From contig NZ_CP147776.1 in NCBI RefSeq assembly GCF_037300705.1, positions 1,798,001-1,862,000 of the forward strand: 64,000 nucleotides of DNA, written 5' to 3'. The notes beneath the pieces were generated by a model, which saw only the letters and a program-made list of their open reading frames with translations, did not search any database and had not been told where the DNA came from. Position 1 is the stretch's first letter. Each line of letters starts with the position of its first letter. The stretch comes from Massilia sp. W12 (lineage in GTDB: Bacteria > Pseudomonadota > Gammaproteobacteria > Burkholderiales > Burkholderiaceae_D). The position numbers and the translations under genes were made by a program. Shown here piece by piece: positions 1 to 9,494 of the stretch.

Positions 1-1
1 A

Positions 2-703
2 CTGGTGCGCGGCGAATTCGCACAAGAGAGCCTGGTGATTATCGAAGGCTGGACTTTCCGCCAGATGCGCGAAGCGATTGCCGCCCATCCTGCCCTGAAA
101 CACGATACGCGCGAGTTGAGCGATGCGGCGCTTTTGCAAAAGCTGGAGATTGATTACAAACTGGCCGAAGGTCTGTTTTTCCCTGACACCTATTTATTCG
201 CCAAGGGCGCCAGCGATATGCAAATTTATCGTCAGGCGCATGCCGCTCTGATGCGCCGCTTAGGCGAGCAGTGGGATAAGCGGGCCAAAGATCTGCCCTA
301 TAAAAGTCCCTATCAAGCCTTGATCATGGCCTCGATTGTGGAAAAAGAGACCGGCCAAAGGAGTGAGCGCGCAGAAATCGCCGGCGTGTTTGTCAACCGG
401 CTGCGCCTTGGCATGCTGCTGCAAACCGATCCCACCGTGATTTACGGCATGGGCGAAAAATACCAGGGTAAGATTTATAAGCGCGACCTGGAAACCGACA
501 CGCCTTACAATACCTACACCAGAGCTGGCTTGCCGCCATCGCCGATTGCGCTGCCCGGCGCGGAATCTTTGGCCGCCGCGCTGGCCCCGGCCAAAACCGA
601 ATCACTGTACTTTGTCGCCCGTGGCGATGGCAGCAGCAAATTTTCCTCCACCCTGGACGAGCATAACCGCGCCGTCAATAAATATCAGCGCAATCAACCA
701 TGA
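2..703 (+). CDS. mltG: Endolytic murein transglycosylase MltG (5' truncated by window edge)
   Basis: MltG (YceG family) is an inner-membrane lytic transglycosylase that cuts nascent glycan strands and helps set peptidoglycan chain length. The visible 230 or so residues are the C-terminal catalytic part; the family is usually about 330 residues, so the membrane anchor and start lie outside the window (the frame is open to the first base). The family signature IVEKETGQ, with the conserved catalytic Glu, is present, followed by LQTDPTVIYG and YNTYTRAGLPPSPI, all typical of the family. The stop overlaps the tmk start as ATGA (700-703), so the two are translationally coupled. Identity is secure from motifs and neighbours. 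Confidence 0.95.
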   Translation: MVRGEFAQESLVIIEGWTFRQMREAIAAHPALKHDTRELSDAALLQKLEIDYKLAEGLFFPDTYLFAKGASDMQIYRQAHAALMRRLGEQWDKRAKDLPYKSPYQALIMASIVEKETGQRSERAEIAGVFVNRLRLGMLLQTDPTVIYGMGEKYQGKIYKRDLETDTPYNTYTRAGLPPSPIALPGAESLAAALAPAKTESLYFVARGDGSSKFSSTLDEHNRAVNKYQRNQP

Positions 704-1338
704 GCACAATCACTTATCAGCCGCGTTTTATCAGCATGGAGGGCATAGACGGGGCCGGCAAATCCACCCATCTGCCCTTTATCCGCAGCTTGCTCACGCA
801 AGCCGGGCTGGAAGTGGTGCAAACCCGCGAGCCGGGCGGCACGCCCCTGGGCGAAACTCTGCGCGCGATTCTGCTCAGTCAAACCATGTCTGCGCAAACC
901 GAGGCCATGCTGATGTTTGCCGCGCGCCGTGAAAATTATCTGCAGGTGATTGCGCCGGCATTGGCGCGCGGGGCCTGGGTGCTGTGTGACCGCTTCACCG
1001 ATTCCAGTCTGGCGTATCAGGGCGGCGGGCGCGCCATGCCGGACGCTGAGCTTGCGCAATTGCAGCAGATCGCCATCGGCCCGGTGCAGCCCGATTTGAC
1101 GCTGCTGTTTGATGTGCCGCTGGAAGTGGCGCAGGCGCGCATCGGCAGCAGCCGCGAGCTGGACAAATTTGAACAGGAACAAGCCGATTTTCACGCCCGC
1201 GTGCGGCAATATTATTTACAGCTGGCCGCCGCCAATCCGCAGCGTTACCGCCTGCTGGACGCACGTCACAGCATTGCAGAACTGCAAGCGCAATTGCAGC
1301 AGATTTTGCAAGACTTTTTGCATGGGGCGCGCTGCTGA
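700..1338 (+). CDS. tmk: Thymidylate kinase
   Basis: Phosphorylates dTMP to dTDP in the cytoplasm, an essential step of dTTP synthesis. At 212 residues it has the usual length. The P-loop GIDGAGKST lies near residue 15, the EPGGTPLGE motif near 47 and DRFTDSSLAYQGGGR near 97, the latter holding the DR(Y/F) and substrate-binding residues. The start is fixed by ATGA overlap with mltG, and the stop overlaps the next start (TGATG), so mltG-tmk-holB are read as one operon. Nothing unusual is visible. Confidence 0.97.
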   Translation: MSTITYQPRFISMEGIDGAGKSTHLPFIRSLLTQAGLEVVQTREPGGTPLGETLRAILLSQTMSAQTEAMLMFAARRENYLQVIAPALARGAWVLCDRFTDSSLAYQGGGRAMPDAELAQLQQIAIGPVQPDLTLLFDVPLEVAQARIGSSRELDKFEQEQADFHARVRQYYLQLAAANPQRYRLLDARHSIAELQAQLQQILQDFLHGARC

Positions 1339-2426
1339 TGGCCACCCGCGCGCCCAAAAAAGAAGCGAATGAAGACGGCCTGGCCGCCAGCCGGCCAGGC
1401 GCTGAGCCGATGTTCGCCTGGCATCTGCCGGTGTTTGAAAGTTTGCTGCAGCAACGCGCCAATCTGCCGCATGCCTTGCTCGCATATGGCCCGGCGGGCA
1501 GCGGCAAAACCGTGTTTGGCGAGCGTTTAGCGCAAGCCTTGCTGTGCGAAAACCGCAGCCCGCTGGCGCAAGCCTGCGGCGTGTGCCCCTCCTGCACCTG
1601 GTATTTGCAAGGCAACCATCCCGATTTCCGCCTGCTGCGCCCGGAGAGTTTTGAAGCGCAAGCGCAAGCCAAGGGCGACGCCAAAACCGAGGGCAAAGAA
1701 GGTAAAGAAGGCAGCAAGGAAATCCGCATTGATCAGGTGCGCGAGCTGGCCGACTTCATCAACCTTTCCACCCACCGACGCGGTCTGCGCATCATTTTGC
1801 TGTATCCGGCGCAAAGCTTGAACCTGGCCTCTTCAAACGCCTTGCTCAAGACCTTGGAAGAACCGCCGCCTTCGACCCTGTTTATTCTGGTGGCGGACAG
1901 TCTGGACCGCCTGCTGCCGACGATTTTATCGCGCTGCCGCAAGCTGGCCCTGCCGGCCCCGACCCCGGCCCAGGCGCTGGCCTGGCTGCAAGCGCAGGGC
2001 GTGCCTGAAGCGGAAGTCTGGCTCGCCAGCCAGGGCGGCGCGCCGCTGGCCGCGCGCGAGATGGCGCAGCAGGGCAGGGGGGAAGAACTTGATCTGTGGT
2101 TATCGCATTTAGCCGCGCCCGGCACGGAAGGCGCGTTGCGCACCGCTGACAAACTGCAAAAAACCGCGCCCCTGCAACTCTTGTCCTGGATGCAACGCTG
2201 GTTGTACGATATGTTATCGTTAAAGTTGGCGCAGCAATTGCGGTATTACCCGCGCCACCGCAGCCAGCTCGAAGCGCTGGCCGCGCGTGTGACGCCGCAA
2301 CAAATCACGGCGGCGCTCAAAGCCTGCAAAGAGCGCCGCCTGATTGCAGAACACCCCTTGGCGCCGAAGTTGTTTATTGAGGATATGTTGCTGGAATATC
2401 AGAGCTGTCTGAAGAAAACCGCTTAA
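1338..2426 (+). CDS. holB: DNA polymerase III delta-prime subunit
   Basis: Delta-prime is a stator subunit of the clamp loader that places the beta clamp on DNA. The 362-residue protein has a degenerate P-loop region (GPAGSGKTV), a zinc-module cysteine cluster (CGVCPSC, preceded by an upstream Cys), the DQVRELADF helix, and the LKTLEEPPPSTLFILV and LSRCRKL stretches characteristic of clamp-loader AAA+ folds. A lysine/glutamate-rich insert (about residues 114-130, KGDAKTEGKEGKEG) precedes the DQVREL element. The ATG shares one base with the tmk stop. Gene order tmk-holB-pilZ-tatD matches many beta- and gammaproteobacteria. Confidence 0.95.
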   Translation: MATRAPKKEANEDGLAASRPGAEPMFAWHLPVFESLLQQRANLPHALLAYGPAGSGKTVFGERLAQALLCENRSPLAQACGVCPSCTWYLQGNHPDFRLLRPESFEAQAQAKGDAKTEGKEGKEGSKEIRIDQVRELADFINLSTHRRGLRIILLYPAQSLNLASSNALLKTLEEPPPSTLFILVADSLDRLLPTILSRCRKLALPAPTPAQALAWLQAQGVPEAEVWLASQGGAPLAAREMAQQGRGEELDLWLSHLAAPGTEGALRTADKLQKTAPLQLLSWMQRWLYDMLSLKLAQQLRYYPRHRSQLEALAARVTPQQITAALKACKERRLIAEHPLAPKLFIEDMLLEYQSCLKKTA

Positions 2427-2450
2427 GTCCAAGGCAATCACAGGAAGACT

Positions 2451-2828
2451 ATGAGCACTCCAAACCCCACAGCCGCCGGCGCACCGGTGGCGCGGCCGTC
2501 AGTGTTATCACTGGCGATCAAAGAAAAAGCGGCGCTGTACGCCGCCTACATGCCCTATCTGAAAAACGGCGGCATCTTCGTTCCCACCAATAAACCTTAC
2601 AAACTGGGCGATGAGATTTATCTGATTCTGGCCCTGATGGACGACCCGAATAAATACCCGATCGCCGGCAAAGTGGCCTGGATCACCCCCATGGGCGCAG
2701 CCAATAACAAGGCGCAGGGCATAGGCGTGCATTTTCCCGATGATGAAAGCGGGCAGCGCGTGAAATTGCGCATCGAAGAATTATTGGGCGCAGCGCTGCG
2801 CTCGACCCGCGCCACCCACACCCTGTGA
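2451..2828 (+). CDS. pilZ: PilZ domain protein, type IV pilus assembly
   Basis: A 125-residue single-domain protein of the kind found between holB and tatD; the family member PilZ is needed for type IV pilus biogenesis through the PilB/FimX machinery. Visible family features are LKNGGIFVPTNKPYKLGDEI, AGKVAWITP and GIGVHFP. The N-terminal RxxxR c-di-GMP-binding motif of canonical PilZ domains is not visible, as expected for pilus-type PilZ, so direct c-di-GMP binding should not be assumed. It starts 24 bp after holB and is preceded by an AGGAAG-type ribosome binding site. Confidence 0.88.
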   Translation: MSTPNPTAAGAPVARPSVLSLAIKEKAALYAAYMPYLKNGGIFVPTNKPYKLGDEIYLILALMDDPNKYPIAGKVAWITPMGAANNKAQGIGVHFPDDESGQRVKLRIEELLGAALRSTRATHTL

Positions 2829-3349
2829 GCGCCGGCATGTTGACTTACCGTTTGGCGCGGCCCGAAGACTTGCCGCAAATTGTTGCGATTTACAATTCCA
2901 CCATCGCCTCGCGCATGGTGACAGCGGATACCGAAGCGGTGAGCGTGGCCAGCCGTCAGGCCTGGTTTGAGGCGCATCACCCCGACATGCAGCCGCCGCG
3001 CCCCTTGTGGGTGGTGGATGGCAGCCGCCCCGGCGAGCTGGATGGCTGGCTGTCTTTTTCCAGCTTTTATGGCCGTCCGGCGTATGCCGGCTGCGCCGAA
3101 GTTTCGATTTATCTGGCGCCGCAGGCGCGCGGGCGCGGTTTGGGCCGCGCCTTGCTCGATGCCGCAATTCAGGCCGCACCCGCACTGGGTCTGCACAGCC
3201 TGCTCGGCTTTATCTTTGGCCACAATGCGCCCAGCCTGCGCCTGTTTGAGGCCGCCGGTTTTCACACCTGGGGCGCCTTGCCCGGCGTGGCCATTTTGGA
3301 TGGCGTGGCGCGCGATTTATTGATTCTGGGACGTAAGCTGGATGCGTAA
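2825..3349 (+). CDS. GNAT family N-acetyltransferase (phosphinothricin acetyltransferase-like)
   Basis: A cytoplasmic acetyl-CoA-dependent N-acetyltransferase of the Pat/YwnH type. The 174 residues begin with the family-like YRLARPEDLPQIVAIYN, and the acetyl-CoA pyrophosphate loop is LAPQARGRGLGRALLDAA (about residues 96-113), followed by LGFIFGHNAPSLRLFEAAGF. The real substrate cannot be read from sequence; family members acetylate phosphinothricin, methionine derivatives or other amines. The GTG start overlaps the pilZ stop as GTGA; an ATG at 2837 is an alternative giving four residues fewer. It is inserted between pilZ and tatD. Confidence 0.85.
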   Translation: MSAGMLTYRLARPEDLPQIVAIYNSTIASRMVTADTEAVSVASRQAWFEAHHPDMQPPRPLWVVDGSRPGELDGWLSFSSFYGRPAYAGCAEVSIYLAPQARGRGLGRALLDAAIQAAPALGLHSLLGFIFGHNAPSLRLFEAAGFHTWGALPGVAILDGVARDLLILGRKLDA

Positions 3350-3424
3350 AAGAGCGCCTAGTGCGCGTTTTCCCGCCGTCCCGGGCGGCTGCCTGCCTTG
3401 CTGTTTTATCTTTTGAATGAAATT

Positions 3425-4225
3425 ATGTTTGTTGACTCTCACTGCCATATCAACTTCCCCGAACTGGCCCAGCGCATGCCCGAGCTGCTTGAGAATATGC
3501 GGCAAAAACAGGTGCGGCATGCGCTCTGCGTCAGTGTGGATTTACCCACTTTGCCGCAAGTCATGGCGCTGGCTGAGCAATATCCGCACATTTGGGCCTC
3601 GGTCGGCGTGCATCCCGATTATCCCGACACCGAAGAGCCGACAGAAGCGCTGTTATTGCAATTGGCCAATCACCCGAAAGTGGTGGCGATTGGCGAAACC
3701 GGCTTGGATTACTACCGCTTAGAAGGCGACTTGGAATGGCAGCGCGCGCGCTTTCGCACCCATATCGCCGCCTCGCGCGCCTGCGGCAAGCCGCTCATCA
3801 TCCACACCCGCGCAGCGGCGGATGACACCTTGCGCATCATGCGCGAAGCCGGCGCCGCCGTGCAGGATGGCGGCGCGGGCGGCGTCATGCACTGCTTTAC
3901 CGAAAGCCTGGCGGTGGCTGAAGCGGCGCAGGAAATGGGCTTTTATATTTCCTTCTCCGGCATTGTCACTTTTAAAAACGCCAAAGCGCTGCAGGAAGTG
4001 GCGGCGGCGGTGGATGTCTCGCGCATCTTGATTGAAACCGATGCGCCCTACCTGGCCCCGGTTCCGCATCGCGGCAAAATCAATGAGCCGGCCTATGTCA
4101 GCCATGTGGCGCAATATCTGGCCGACTTGAAAGGCATGCCGCTGGAAGAATTCGCCCGCCGCACCACGGATAATTTTTTCACCCTGTTTGCCCATGCCAA
4201 GGAGCATGCCGATGCGGCGCGCTAA
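3425..4225 (+). CDS. tatD: TatD family metal-dependent hydrolase
   Basis: A TIM-barrel deoxyribonuclease/3'-5' exonuclease-type hydrolase binding two divalent metals. Starting at ATG 3425 gives 266 residues, the normal length; an upstream TTG at 3398 is open but adds residues not seen in the family. Metal ligands are visible as FVDSHCHI (HxH), AIGETGLDYY (Glu), IIHTRAA (His), VMHCFTE (His) and ILIETDAPYLAP (Asp). It follows the acetyltransferase after 75 bp, and its last 14 bp overlap the next gene, which points to coupled translation. Confidence 0.93.
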   Translation: MFVDSHCHINFPELAQRMPELLENMRQKQVRHALCVSVDLPTLPQVMALAEQYPHIWASVGVHPDYPDTEEPTEALLLQLANHPKVVAIGETGLDYYRLEGDLEWQRARFRTHIAASRACGKPLIIHTRAAADDTLRIMREAGAAVQDGGAGGVMHCFTESLAVAEAAQEMGFYISFSGIVTFKNAKALQEVAAAVDVSRILIETDAPYLAPVPHRGKINEPAYVSHVAQYLADLKGMPLEEFARRTTDNFFTLFAHAKEHADAAR

Positions 4226-4925
4226 TCTCTTGTTGATCCTCACGCTGTGCCTGCCGCTGCTGACCCCTGGCTGGCAGGCAGCGCATGCCGCACCCGCCGT
4301 CCAGCGCAATGACGACCCGGCGCCGGAGACGCGCGAAGAGCAGGAGACGGCCTTGATTCGCGCCGCCAAAGTGGACAATGTGAGCGAAGCCCGGCGCGTG
4401 TTAGCGCTGGGCATTGATCCGAATCTGATCGCCAATGAGCGTGGCGAAACCGTGTTAATGCTGGCCGTGCGGGAAGAAGCGCCGCGTGTGCTGGCCTTGC
4501 TGTTGGACAGCCCGGGCATTGAAATCGAGCGCCAAGCCAAAAATGGCGACACGGCCATAATGCTGGCCGCGTTTAAGGGACAGGTGGAATTCATGCGCGC
4601 GCTGCTGGCCAAAGGGGCCAAGCTCAATCGCAGCGGCTGGACTCCGCTGCACTATGCGGCGTTTGGCGGTCACGCCGAGGCGCTGCAATTTCTGCTCAAG
4701 CAACAAGCGGAATTGGAAGCGCCGGCCCCGAATGGCAGCACGGCCATCATGTTGGCCGCCTACGCCGGGCAGATTCAAGCCGTCAAAGTCCTGCTGGACG
4801 CCGGAGCCGATCCTTTGCGCCGCAATCAGCAAGGCATGAACGCGATAGACATGGCGCGGCAAATCGAGCGCCAGGATATTGTGGATGGCTTGATCTGGCA
4901 GATGAAAAAACAGGGGCGCATGTAA
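4212..4925 (+). CDS. Exported ankyrin-repeat protein
   Basis: A protein of about 237 residues with a Sec-type signal peptide (MRRANLLLILTLCLPLL, cleavage probably after AHA) and at least five ankyrin repeats: TALIRAAKVDNVSEARRVLA, GETVLMLAVREEAP, GDTAIMLAAFKGQVEFMRAL, GWTPLHYAAFGGHAEALQFL and GSTAIMLAAYAGQIQAVKVL. It is therefore a periplasmic or secreted protein-interaction scaffold of unknown partner. ATG 4212 is chosen because AAGGAG (4199-4204) lies seven bases upstream; other in-frame ATGs at 4188, 4194 and 4206 are badly placed. The position after tatD is conserved in betaproteobacteria. It converges on the cyclase gene with only 17 bp between stops. Confidence 0.9.
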   Translation: MRRANLLLILTLCLPLLTPGWQAAHAAPAVQRNDDPAPETREEQETALIRAAKVDNVSEARRVLALGIDPNLIANERGETVLMLAVREEAPRVLALLLDSPGIEIERQAKNGDTAIMLAAFKGQVEFMRALLAKGAKLNRSGWTPLHYAAFGGHAEALQFLLKQQAELEAPAPNGSTAIMLAAYAGQIQAVKVLLDAGADPLRRNQQGMNAIDMARQIERQDIVDGLIWQMKKQGRM

Positions 4926-4942
4926 GGCGCCGCGCAAACAGC

Positions 4943-6286
4943 TCAGTTTGGCGGCAGCGCGCCGCCATCTGTCTGTGCGCATGCGAAGCGGTCTTTGCCC
5001 TGGCGTTTGGCCTGATACATGGCGCTGTCAGCGCACTCCAGCAAAGCCGCCGGCGCTGTCGCATCTTGCGGATAGCAGGCGATTCCGATCGAGGCTGAAA
5101 TCCGCGCTTCCTGTTTGCCGCTGGCCAGAGGCAAAATAAAAGGCTGGCGCAAAGCGTGCAGCAAAGCTTGCGCCAAATGGCTGGCCTGGGCATGCGTATT
5201 GACATCGCTCAACATCACAATAAATTCATCGCCGCCCAGCCGCGCCACGGTGTCAGAAGCGCGCACCCTTTGGACGATTCTTTGTGTCACCTGTTGCAAC
5301 AGCAAATCGCCGGCGGCATGTCCCAGGCTGTCATTGACTTCTTTAAAATGATCCAGGTCAATAAATAAAAGCGCCACTTCGCTTTGATTGCGCTGAGCTT
5401 TTTTCAGCTCGGTTTCGAGCCGGTCTTGCAGCAGACGGCGATTCGGCAAGCCGGTCAAGGCATCCAGATTGACTTGCCGCCATTTCTCTTCACTGGCCTG
5501 TTTTTTGCCGGTGATATCAGAAAACATCGCCAAATGCCGCCACACCGCGCCTTGCTCATCGTGGATCACATCAATAGTCAGCCATTCCACGATTTCACTG
5601 CCATCACGCCGCTTATTCCAGATTTCACCCTGCCAATGGCCCTGAGTTTGCAGGCTGTGCCACAGGAGGCGGTAAAAATCAGCATCATGCCGCCCGGAGC
5701 TGGCGAAGCTGGGATTTTTACCCAGCGCCTCGGCGGCGGAATAACCGGTCATGGCGGTATACGCCGGGTTGACCGCAATGATGCGGTTGGCCGCATCCGT
5801 CACCAGCATCGCCTGGCGCCCTTGTTGATAGGGCATGGCGGCGCTGTGCAGGCTGGCCAATTCCAGCAGCTCCGCACTGATGTCGCGCAGGCACAGTAAA
5901 AAGCCATGCGCAATCCGGCTCAGATTGGCGCGATAACTGCGTAACGCTTGTTGCTGCAGTAATTCAATCGTCAGCTCGCAGTGCGCCGGCGCAGTTTGCT
6001 GGCGCAGCGTGGCGCACGCTTCGCGCCAGCGCGCCGGCTTGTGCAGCAGGGTGGAAAAATCCGCCTGTGGTTCCAAGGCCGGGGACAGGGCGGCGTCTTG
6101 CCGCCAGCATTGGTTGGCGGCCAGCAGCCGGCCATCATGGTCAAAAATGCAGGCGGCAAAGGGCAGGGCGTTAAAACAATCCTGCCAAAACGCCTCGGGC
6201 AATGGCGCGGCCTGCCGGAACGCGGCAGGAGGTTGCGGAAAATCTGGGGGAAACTGTGCATTCATGGGGTGGATCGCGCAAGGCAT
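4943..6286 (-). CDS. PAS-PAS-GGDEF diguanylate cyclase
   Basis: Predicted to make c-di-GMP from two GTP in the cytoplasm. The 447 residues contain two PAS-like sensor regions (about 35-135 and 155-260; the second has the classical AVNPAYTAMTGYSAAEALGK) and a C-terminal GGDEF domain. The active-site motif is an intact GGDEF at 351-355, and an RxxD inhibitory I-site (R342, D345) sits in the standard position, so product feedback inhibition is expected. No membrane segment is visible, so the sensor is probably soluble. ATG 6265 is an alternative start, seven residues shorter. The gene stands alone. Confidence 0.92.
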   Translation of the reverse strand: MPCAIHPMNAQFPPDFPQPPAAFRQAAPLPEAFWQDCFNALPFAACIFDHDGRLLAANQCWRQDAALSPALEPQADFSTLLHKPARWREACATLRQQTAPAHCELTIELLQQQALRSYRANLSRIAHGFLLCLRDISAELLELASLHSAAMPYQQGRQAMLVTDAANRIIAVNPAYTAMTGYSAAEALGKNPSFASSGRHDADFYRLLWHSLQTQGHWQGEIWNKRRDGSEIVEWLTIDVIHDEQGAVWRHLAMFSDITGKKQASEEKWRQVNLDALTGLPNRRLLQDRLETELKKAQRNQSEVALLFIDLDHFKEVNDSLGHAAGDLLLQQVTQRIVQRVRASDTVARLGGDEFIVMLSDVNTHAQASHLAQALLHALRQPFILPLASGKQEARISASIGIACYPQDATAPAALLECADSAMYQAKRQGKDRFACAQTDGGALPPN

Positions 6287-6497
6287 AGCTTGTTGCGAAG
6301 ACGCACCAGGGGGCGCCCGGACCGGTCAGCCCAGGCGCAGGCCGACCGTGCCTCAACCGGAGACTTGCCCTGTTCTATGGTTTTACGGCTGCACCGGTCT
6401 TACATTCATTTTGTACAATTTCTTGAATGCGTGCAACTGTTTCAGCCCGGGCATCATATAAAAGACAGCAAACCTGCGCAGTATGTCCCAGTAAAGG

Positions 6498-6526
6498 GGG
6501 CGCCAGTTTTTACAAAAGCGGCGCCC
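6498..6526 (-). terminator. Candidate terminator hairpin after nadB
   Basis: A perfect 7-bp stem (GGGCGCC at 6498-6504, GGCGCCC at 6520-6526) with a 15-base loop lies 22 bases past the nadB stop on the minus strand. Only a short U-rich stretch (CCCTTT) follows on that strand, so intrinsic termination is plausible but unproven. Confidence 0.4.
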
Positions 6527-6547
6527 GGCTGGCCTGAGCAACTGAAA

Positions 6548-8164
6548 TCAACGCCGCCGTTTTGGTGTCAACACCGTCGGCAAGGCTTTCGGCAGGGTCG
6601 CCGGATAATCGCGGCTGGTGTGCAAACCCCGGCTTTCGTGACGTGATTTGGCCGACTTGACAATCAAGGCCGCGCAATCGACCAGATTGCGCAACTCCAG
6701 CAAATCGCTGGTGATGCGGAAATTGCGGTAATACTCATCAATTTCCTCGCGCAGCAAATCAATCCGGTGCTGCGCGCGCTCCAGACGCTTGCTGGTGCGC
6801 ACAATGCCGACATAATTCCACATAAAGCGGCGCAACTCATCCCAGTTATGCGCAATCACCACTTCCTCATCCGCATTCGTGACCCGGCTTTCATCCCAGT
6901 CCGGCAACCCGCTTTGCGCGCTGCCTGTCCTTTGCAAAATATCCGCCGCGCAAGCCTGGCCCAGCACCAGGCATTCCAGCAGGGAATTGCTGGCTAAGCG
7001 GTTGGCCCCGTGCAAACCGGTGTAAGCCGTTTCGCCCACCGCATACAAGCCGGCGGCGTCGGTGCGCCCGGCATTGTCAGTAATCACCCCGCCGCAGGTG
7101 TAATGCGCCGCCGGCACCACCGGAATCGGCTCGCGCGTGATATCGATCCCCAATTCGAGACAGCGCTGATAGATATTCGGGAAATGGCTTTGTAAAAAGG
7201 CCGGGCTTTGGTGGCTGATGTCCAGATGCACATAATCCAGGCCGCGCTTTTTCATTTCAAAGTCAATCGCGCGCGCCACGATATCGCGCGGGGCCAATTC
7301 GGCGCGCTCATCATGCCAGGGCATAAAGCGCTCACCCGCCCGCGCCCCGGCCTGCGGCGGCAATTTCAGCAAACCGCCTTCGCCCCGAATCGCCTCGGTA
7401 ATCAGGAAGGACTTGGCGTAGGGGTGGTACAAACAGGTGGGGTGAAACTGGATGAATTCCATATTCGCCACGCGGCAGCCGGCGCGCCAGGCCATGGCGA
7501 TGCCGTCGCCGGTGGCGGTATCGGGGTTGGTGGTGTACAGATACACCTTGCCGGCCCCGCCGGTCGCCAGCACGGTGTGCGCAGCGGCCACCGTGTGCAC
7601 ACGCGCGCTCTTTTGATCCAGCACATACAGGCCCAGGCATTGCGGCTGGCTGTCGCCCCGTTTGGCGCCGGGCAGCCGGTCAGACATGATCAAATCAATT
7701 GCGCAATGGTGTTCAAACAGAGTGATATTCGGATGCGCGCGCGCCTTCGCTTCCAGGGTGTTTTGCACCGCCGCGCCGGTCGCGTCGGCGGCGTGAATGA
7801 TGCGGCGCTGGCTGTGTCCGCCTTCGCGCGTCAAATGAAAGCCCAGTTCCGCGCCCGGGTCCGGCGTGAATGGCACGCCTTGCGCAATCAGCCAGTCAAT
7901 CGCGGCACGCCCGTTTTCGACGATAAAACGGGTCGCCCCCTCGTCGCACAAACCGGCTCCGGCCACCAGCGTATCGGCGATATGCTGTTCATGGCTGTCC
8001 GCCGAATCCAGCACGGCGGCAATGCCGCCCTGCGCCCAACTGCTGGCGCCCTCATGCATACTGCGTTTGGCGATTACGGCCACGCGGCAACGATCAGCCA
8101 AATGCAAAGCCACCGTCAGCCCGCCCAGACCGCTGCCGACGATGGCCACATCGAAATTCATCAT
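6548..8164 (-). CDS. nadB: L-aspartate oxidase
   Basis: FAD enzyme oxidising L-aspartate to iminoaspartate, the first step of NAD synthesis from aspartate. The 538 residues have the FAD dinucleotide-binding start [20 protein letters not shown], the [11 protein letters not shown] and [11 protein letters not shown] substrate-site segments, and [16 protein letters not shown] near the C-terminus, all typical of NadB rather than of succinate dehydrogenase. Two consecutive ATGs (8164, 8161) can serve as start. nadA and nadC are not adjacent. The gene diverges from the Rpn-like gene, with about 270 bp between starts in which I see no further gene. Confidence 0.95.
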   Translation of the reverse strand: MMNFDVAIVGSGLGGLTVALHLADRCRVAVIAKRSMHEGASSWAQGGIAAVLDSADSHEQHIADTLVAGAGLCDEGATRFIVENGRAAIDWLIAQGVPFTPDPGAELGFHLTREGGHSQRRIIHAADATGAAVQNTLEAKARAHPNITLFEHHCAIDLIMSDRLPGAKRGDSQPQCLGLYVLDQKSARVHTVAAAHTVLATGGAGKVYLYTTNPDTATGDGIAMAWRAGCRVANMEFIQFHPTCLYHPYAKSFLITEAIRGEGGLLKLPPQAGARAGERFMPWHDERAELAPRDIVARAIDFEMKKRGLDYVHLDISHQSPAFLQSHFPNIYQRCLELGIDITREPIPVVPAAHYTCGGVITDNAGRTDAAGLYAVGETAYTGLHGANRLASNSLLECLVLGQACAADILQRTGSAQSGLPDWDESRVTNADEEVVIAHNWDELRRFMWNYVGIVRTSKRLERAQHRIDLLREEIDEYYRNFRITSDLLELRNLVDCAALIVKSAKSRHESRGLHTSRDYPATLPKALPTVLTPKRRR

Positions 8165-8434
8165 GATCTATTGGAAAAAACGGGAAAACAGGCATTATCA
8201 ACGATTTGCGCCTGCAATGGGAATTGCCGTGCAGGGCACAAGCGCGGCAAGCGCCTTGCTTCGCAGCGCAAGGCATGCAAGCATCATTGCCCCAGATGCA
8301 AGCCCGTCCGAACCGCAAAAGGCAATGAGCCAGCCGCATCTAACCCCTTCCACCCCACCTGAGGAACCCGCGCCAGCCCAAAAAAGAACCCAGGCCGCCA
8401 TGATAAAATGCGTTTTTTTGCAGACAGGCGCATC

Positions 8435-9358
8435 ATGGGCAAGTACATCAATTTATTTACCGACTTCGGCTTTAAAAAAGTCTTCGGTGAAGAGCCGAAT
8501 AAAGACCTGCTCATCAGCTTCCTCAACACCTTGCTGCCGGCCAAACACCAAATCGCCAGCCTTGAATTCAGCCGTAATGAGTGGCAAGGCGTGTCGATGC
8601 TTGACCGCAAAGCGATTTTTGACCTGCATTGCAAAACCCCGGACGGCAGCTATTTTCTGGTCGAATTGCAAAAAGCCAAGCAAAACTTCTTCAAAGACCG
8701 CAGCCTCTACTACGCCAGCTTTCCGATTCAAGAGCAAGGGCAAAAAGGTGATTGGGATTACCGCCTGCAAGCGGTGTATACCATCGGCATTCTCGACTTT
8801 ATTTTTGATGAAGCCGATAAGCACGATGTGATTCATACCGTGCAGCTGAAAAATCAGCACAATCAAGTGTTTTACGACAAGCTGACCTTCATCTACCTGA
8901 CCTTGCCCAATTTCAGCAAGACCTTAGAAGAACTGCATACTTTGCAAGACAAATGGCTGTTCGTGTTCCGTCATCTGGACGAATTGGAAAGCCTGCCCGA
9001 TGTGTTGCAAGAGGAAGTGTTCGTAAAACTGTTTCAAATTGCCGAATTGATCGCGTTTGAACCACAAGACCGCGCCGCATATCAAGCCAGCCTCAAGTAT
9101 TACCGTGATTTAAAAAACGTCACCGATACCGCCTATGACGAAGGGAGGGCAGAAGGGCGGGCAGTAGGGCGCGAAGAGGGCCGCGAAGAGGGGCGGCAGA
9201 AGCAAAGTGCTGCGGTATTGCAAATGCTCTTGCGCCAACGCTTCGGCGCTATCCCGGAGCAAGCCATGACTGCCATCGCGCAGGCCGACAATGCGCAACT
9301 GGAGTTATGGCTGGCGCGCGTCTTGACGGCGCAGCAGCTTGCCGAGGTGTTTGCTTGA
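8435..9358 (+). CDS. Rpn/PD-(D/E)XK nuclease family protein
   Basis: Member of the family annotated as Rpn recombination-promoting nuclease or PDDEXK_2 transposase-like protein. ATG 8435 gives 307 residues and the family-typical start MGKYINLFTDFGFKKVFG. The nuclease core shows FDLHCKTPDGSYFLVELQ, carrying the Asp and the E-x-Q variant of the D-ExK motif, and then DRSLYYAS. Near residues 236-255 there is a Gly-Arg-Glu repeat (EGRAEGRAVGREEGREEGRQ), a low-complexity linker common in this family. Such genes are usually widespread paralogues with possible roles in horizontal recombination or phage defence; which applies here cannot be seen. Confidence 0.88.
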   Translation: MGKYINLFTDFGFKKVFGEEPNKDLLISFLNTLLPAKHQIASLEFSRNEWQGVSMLDRKAIFDLHCKTPDGSYFLVELQKAKQNFFKDRSLYYASFPIQEQGQKGDWDYRLQAVYTIGILDFIFDEADKHDVIHTVQLKNQHNQVFYDKLTFIYLTLPNFSKTLEELHTLQDKWLFVFRHLDELESLPDVLQEEVFVKLFQIAELIAFEPQDRAAYQASLKYYRDLKNVTDTAYDEGRAEGRAVGREEGREEGRQKQSAAVLQMLLRQRFGAIPEQAMTAIAQADNAQLELWLARVLTAQQLAEVFA

Positions 9359-9494
9359 CGTTTTGCCCGCGCAGCATGGCAAACCGGCCAGCATGACGCG
9401 CAGCGATAAGCCTGCTTCAGACTGCGCTTGCGTCCCACAGGAGTCAGATCAAGCACAAAACAAGCGGAAATAACACACGGCCTCAAGTCAAACC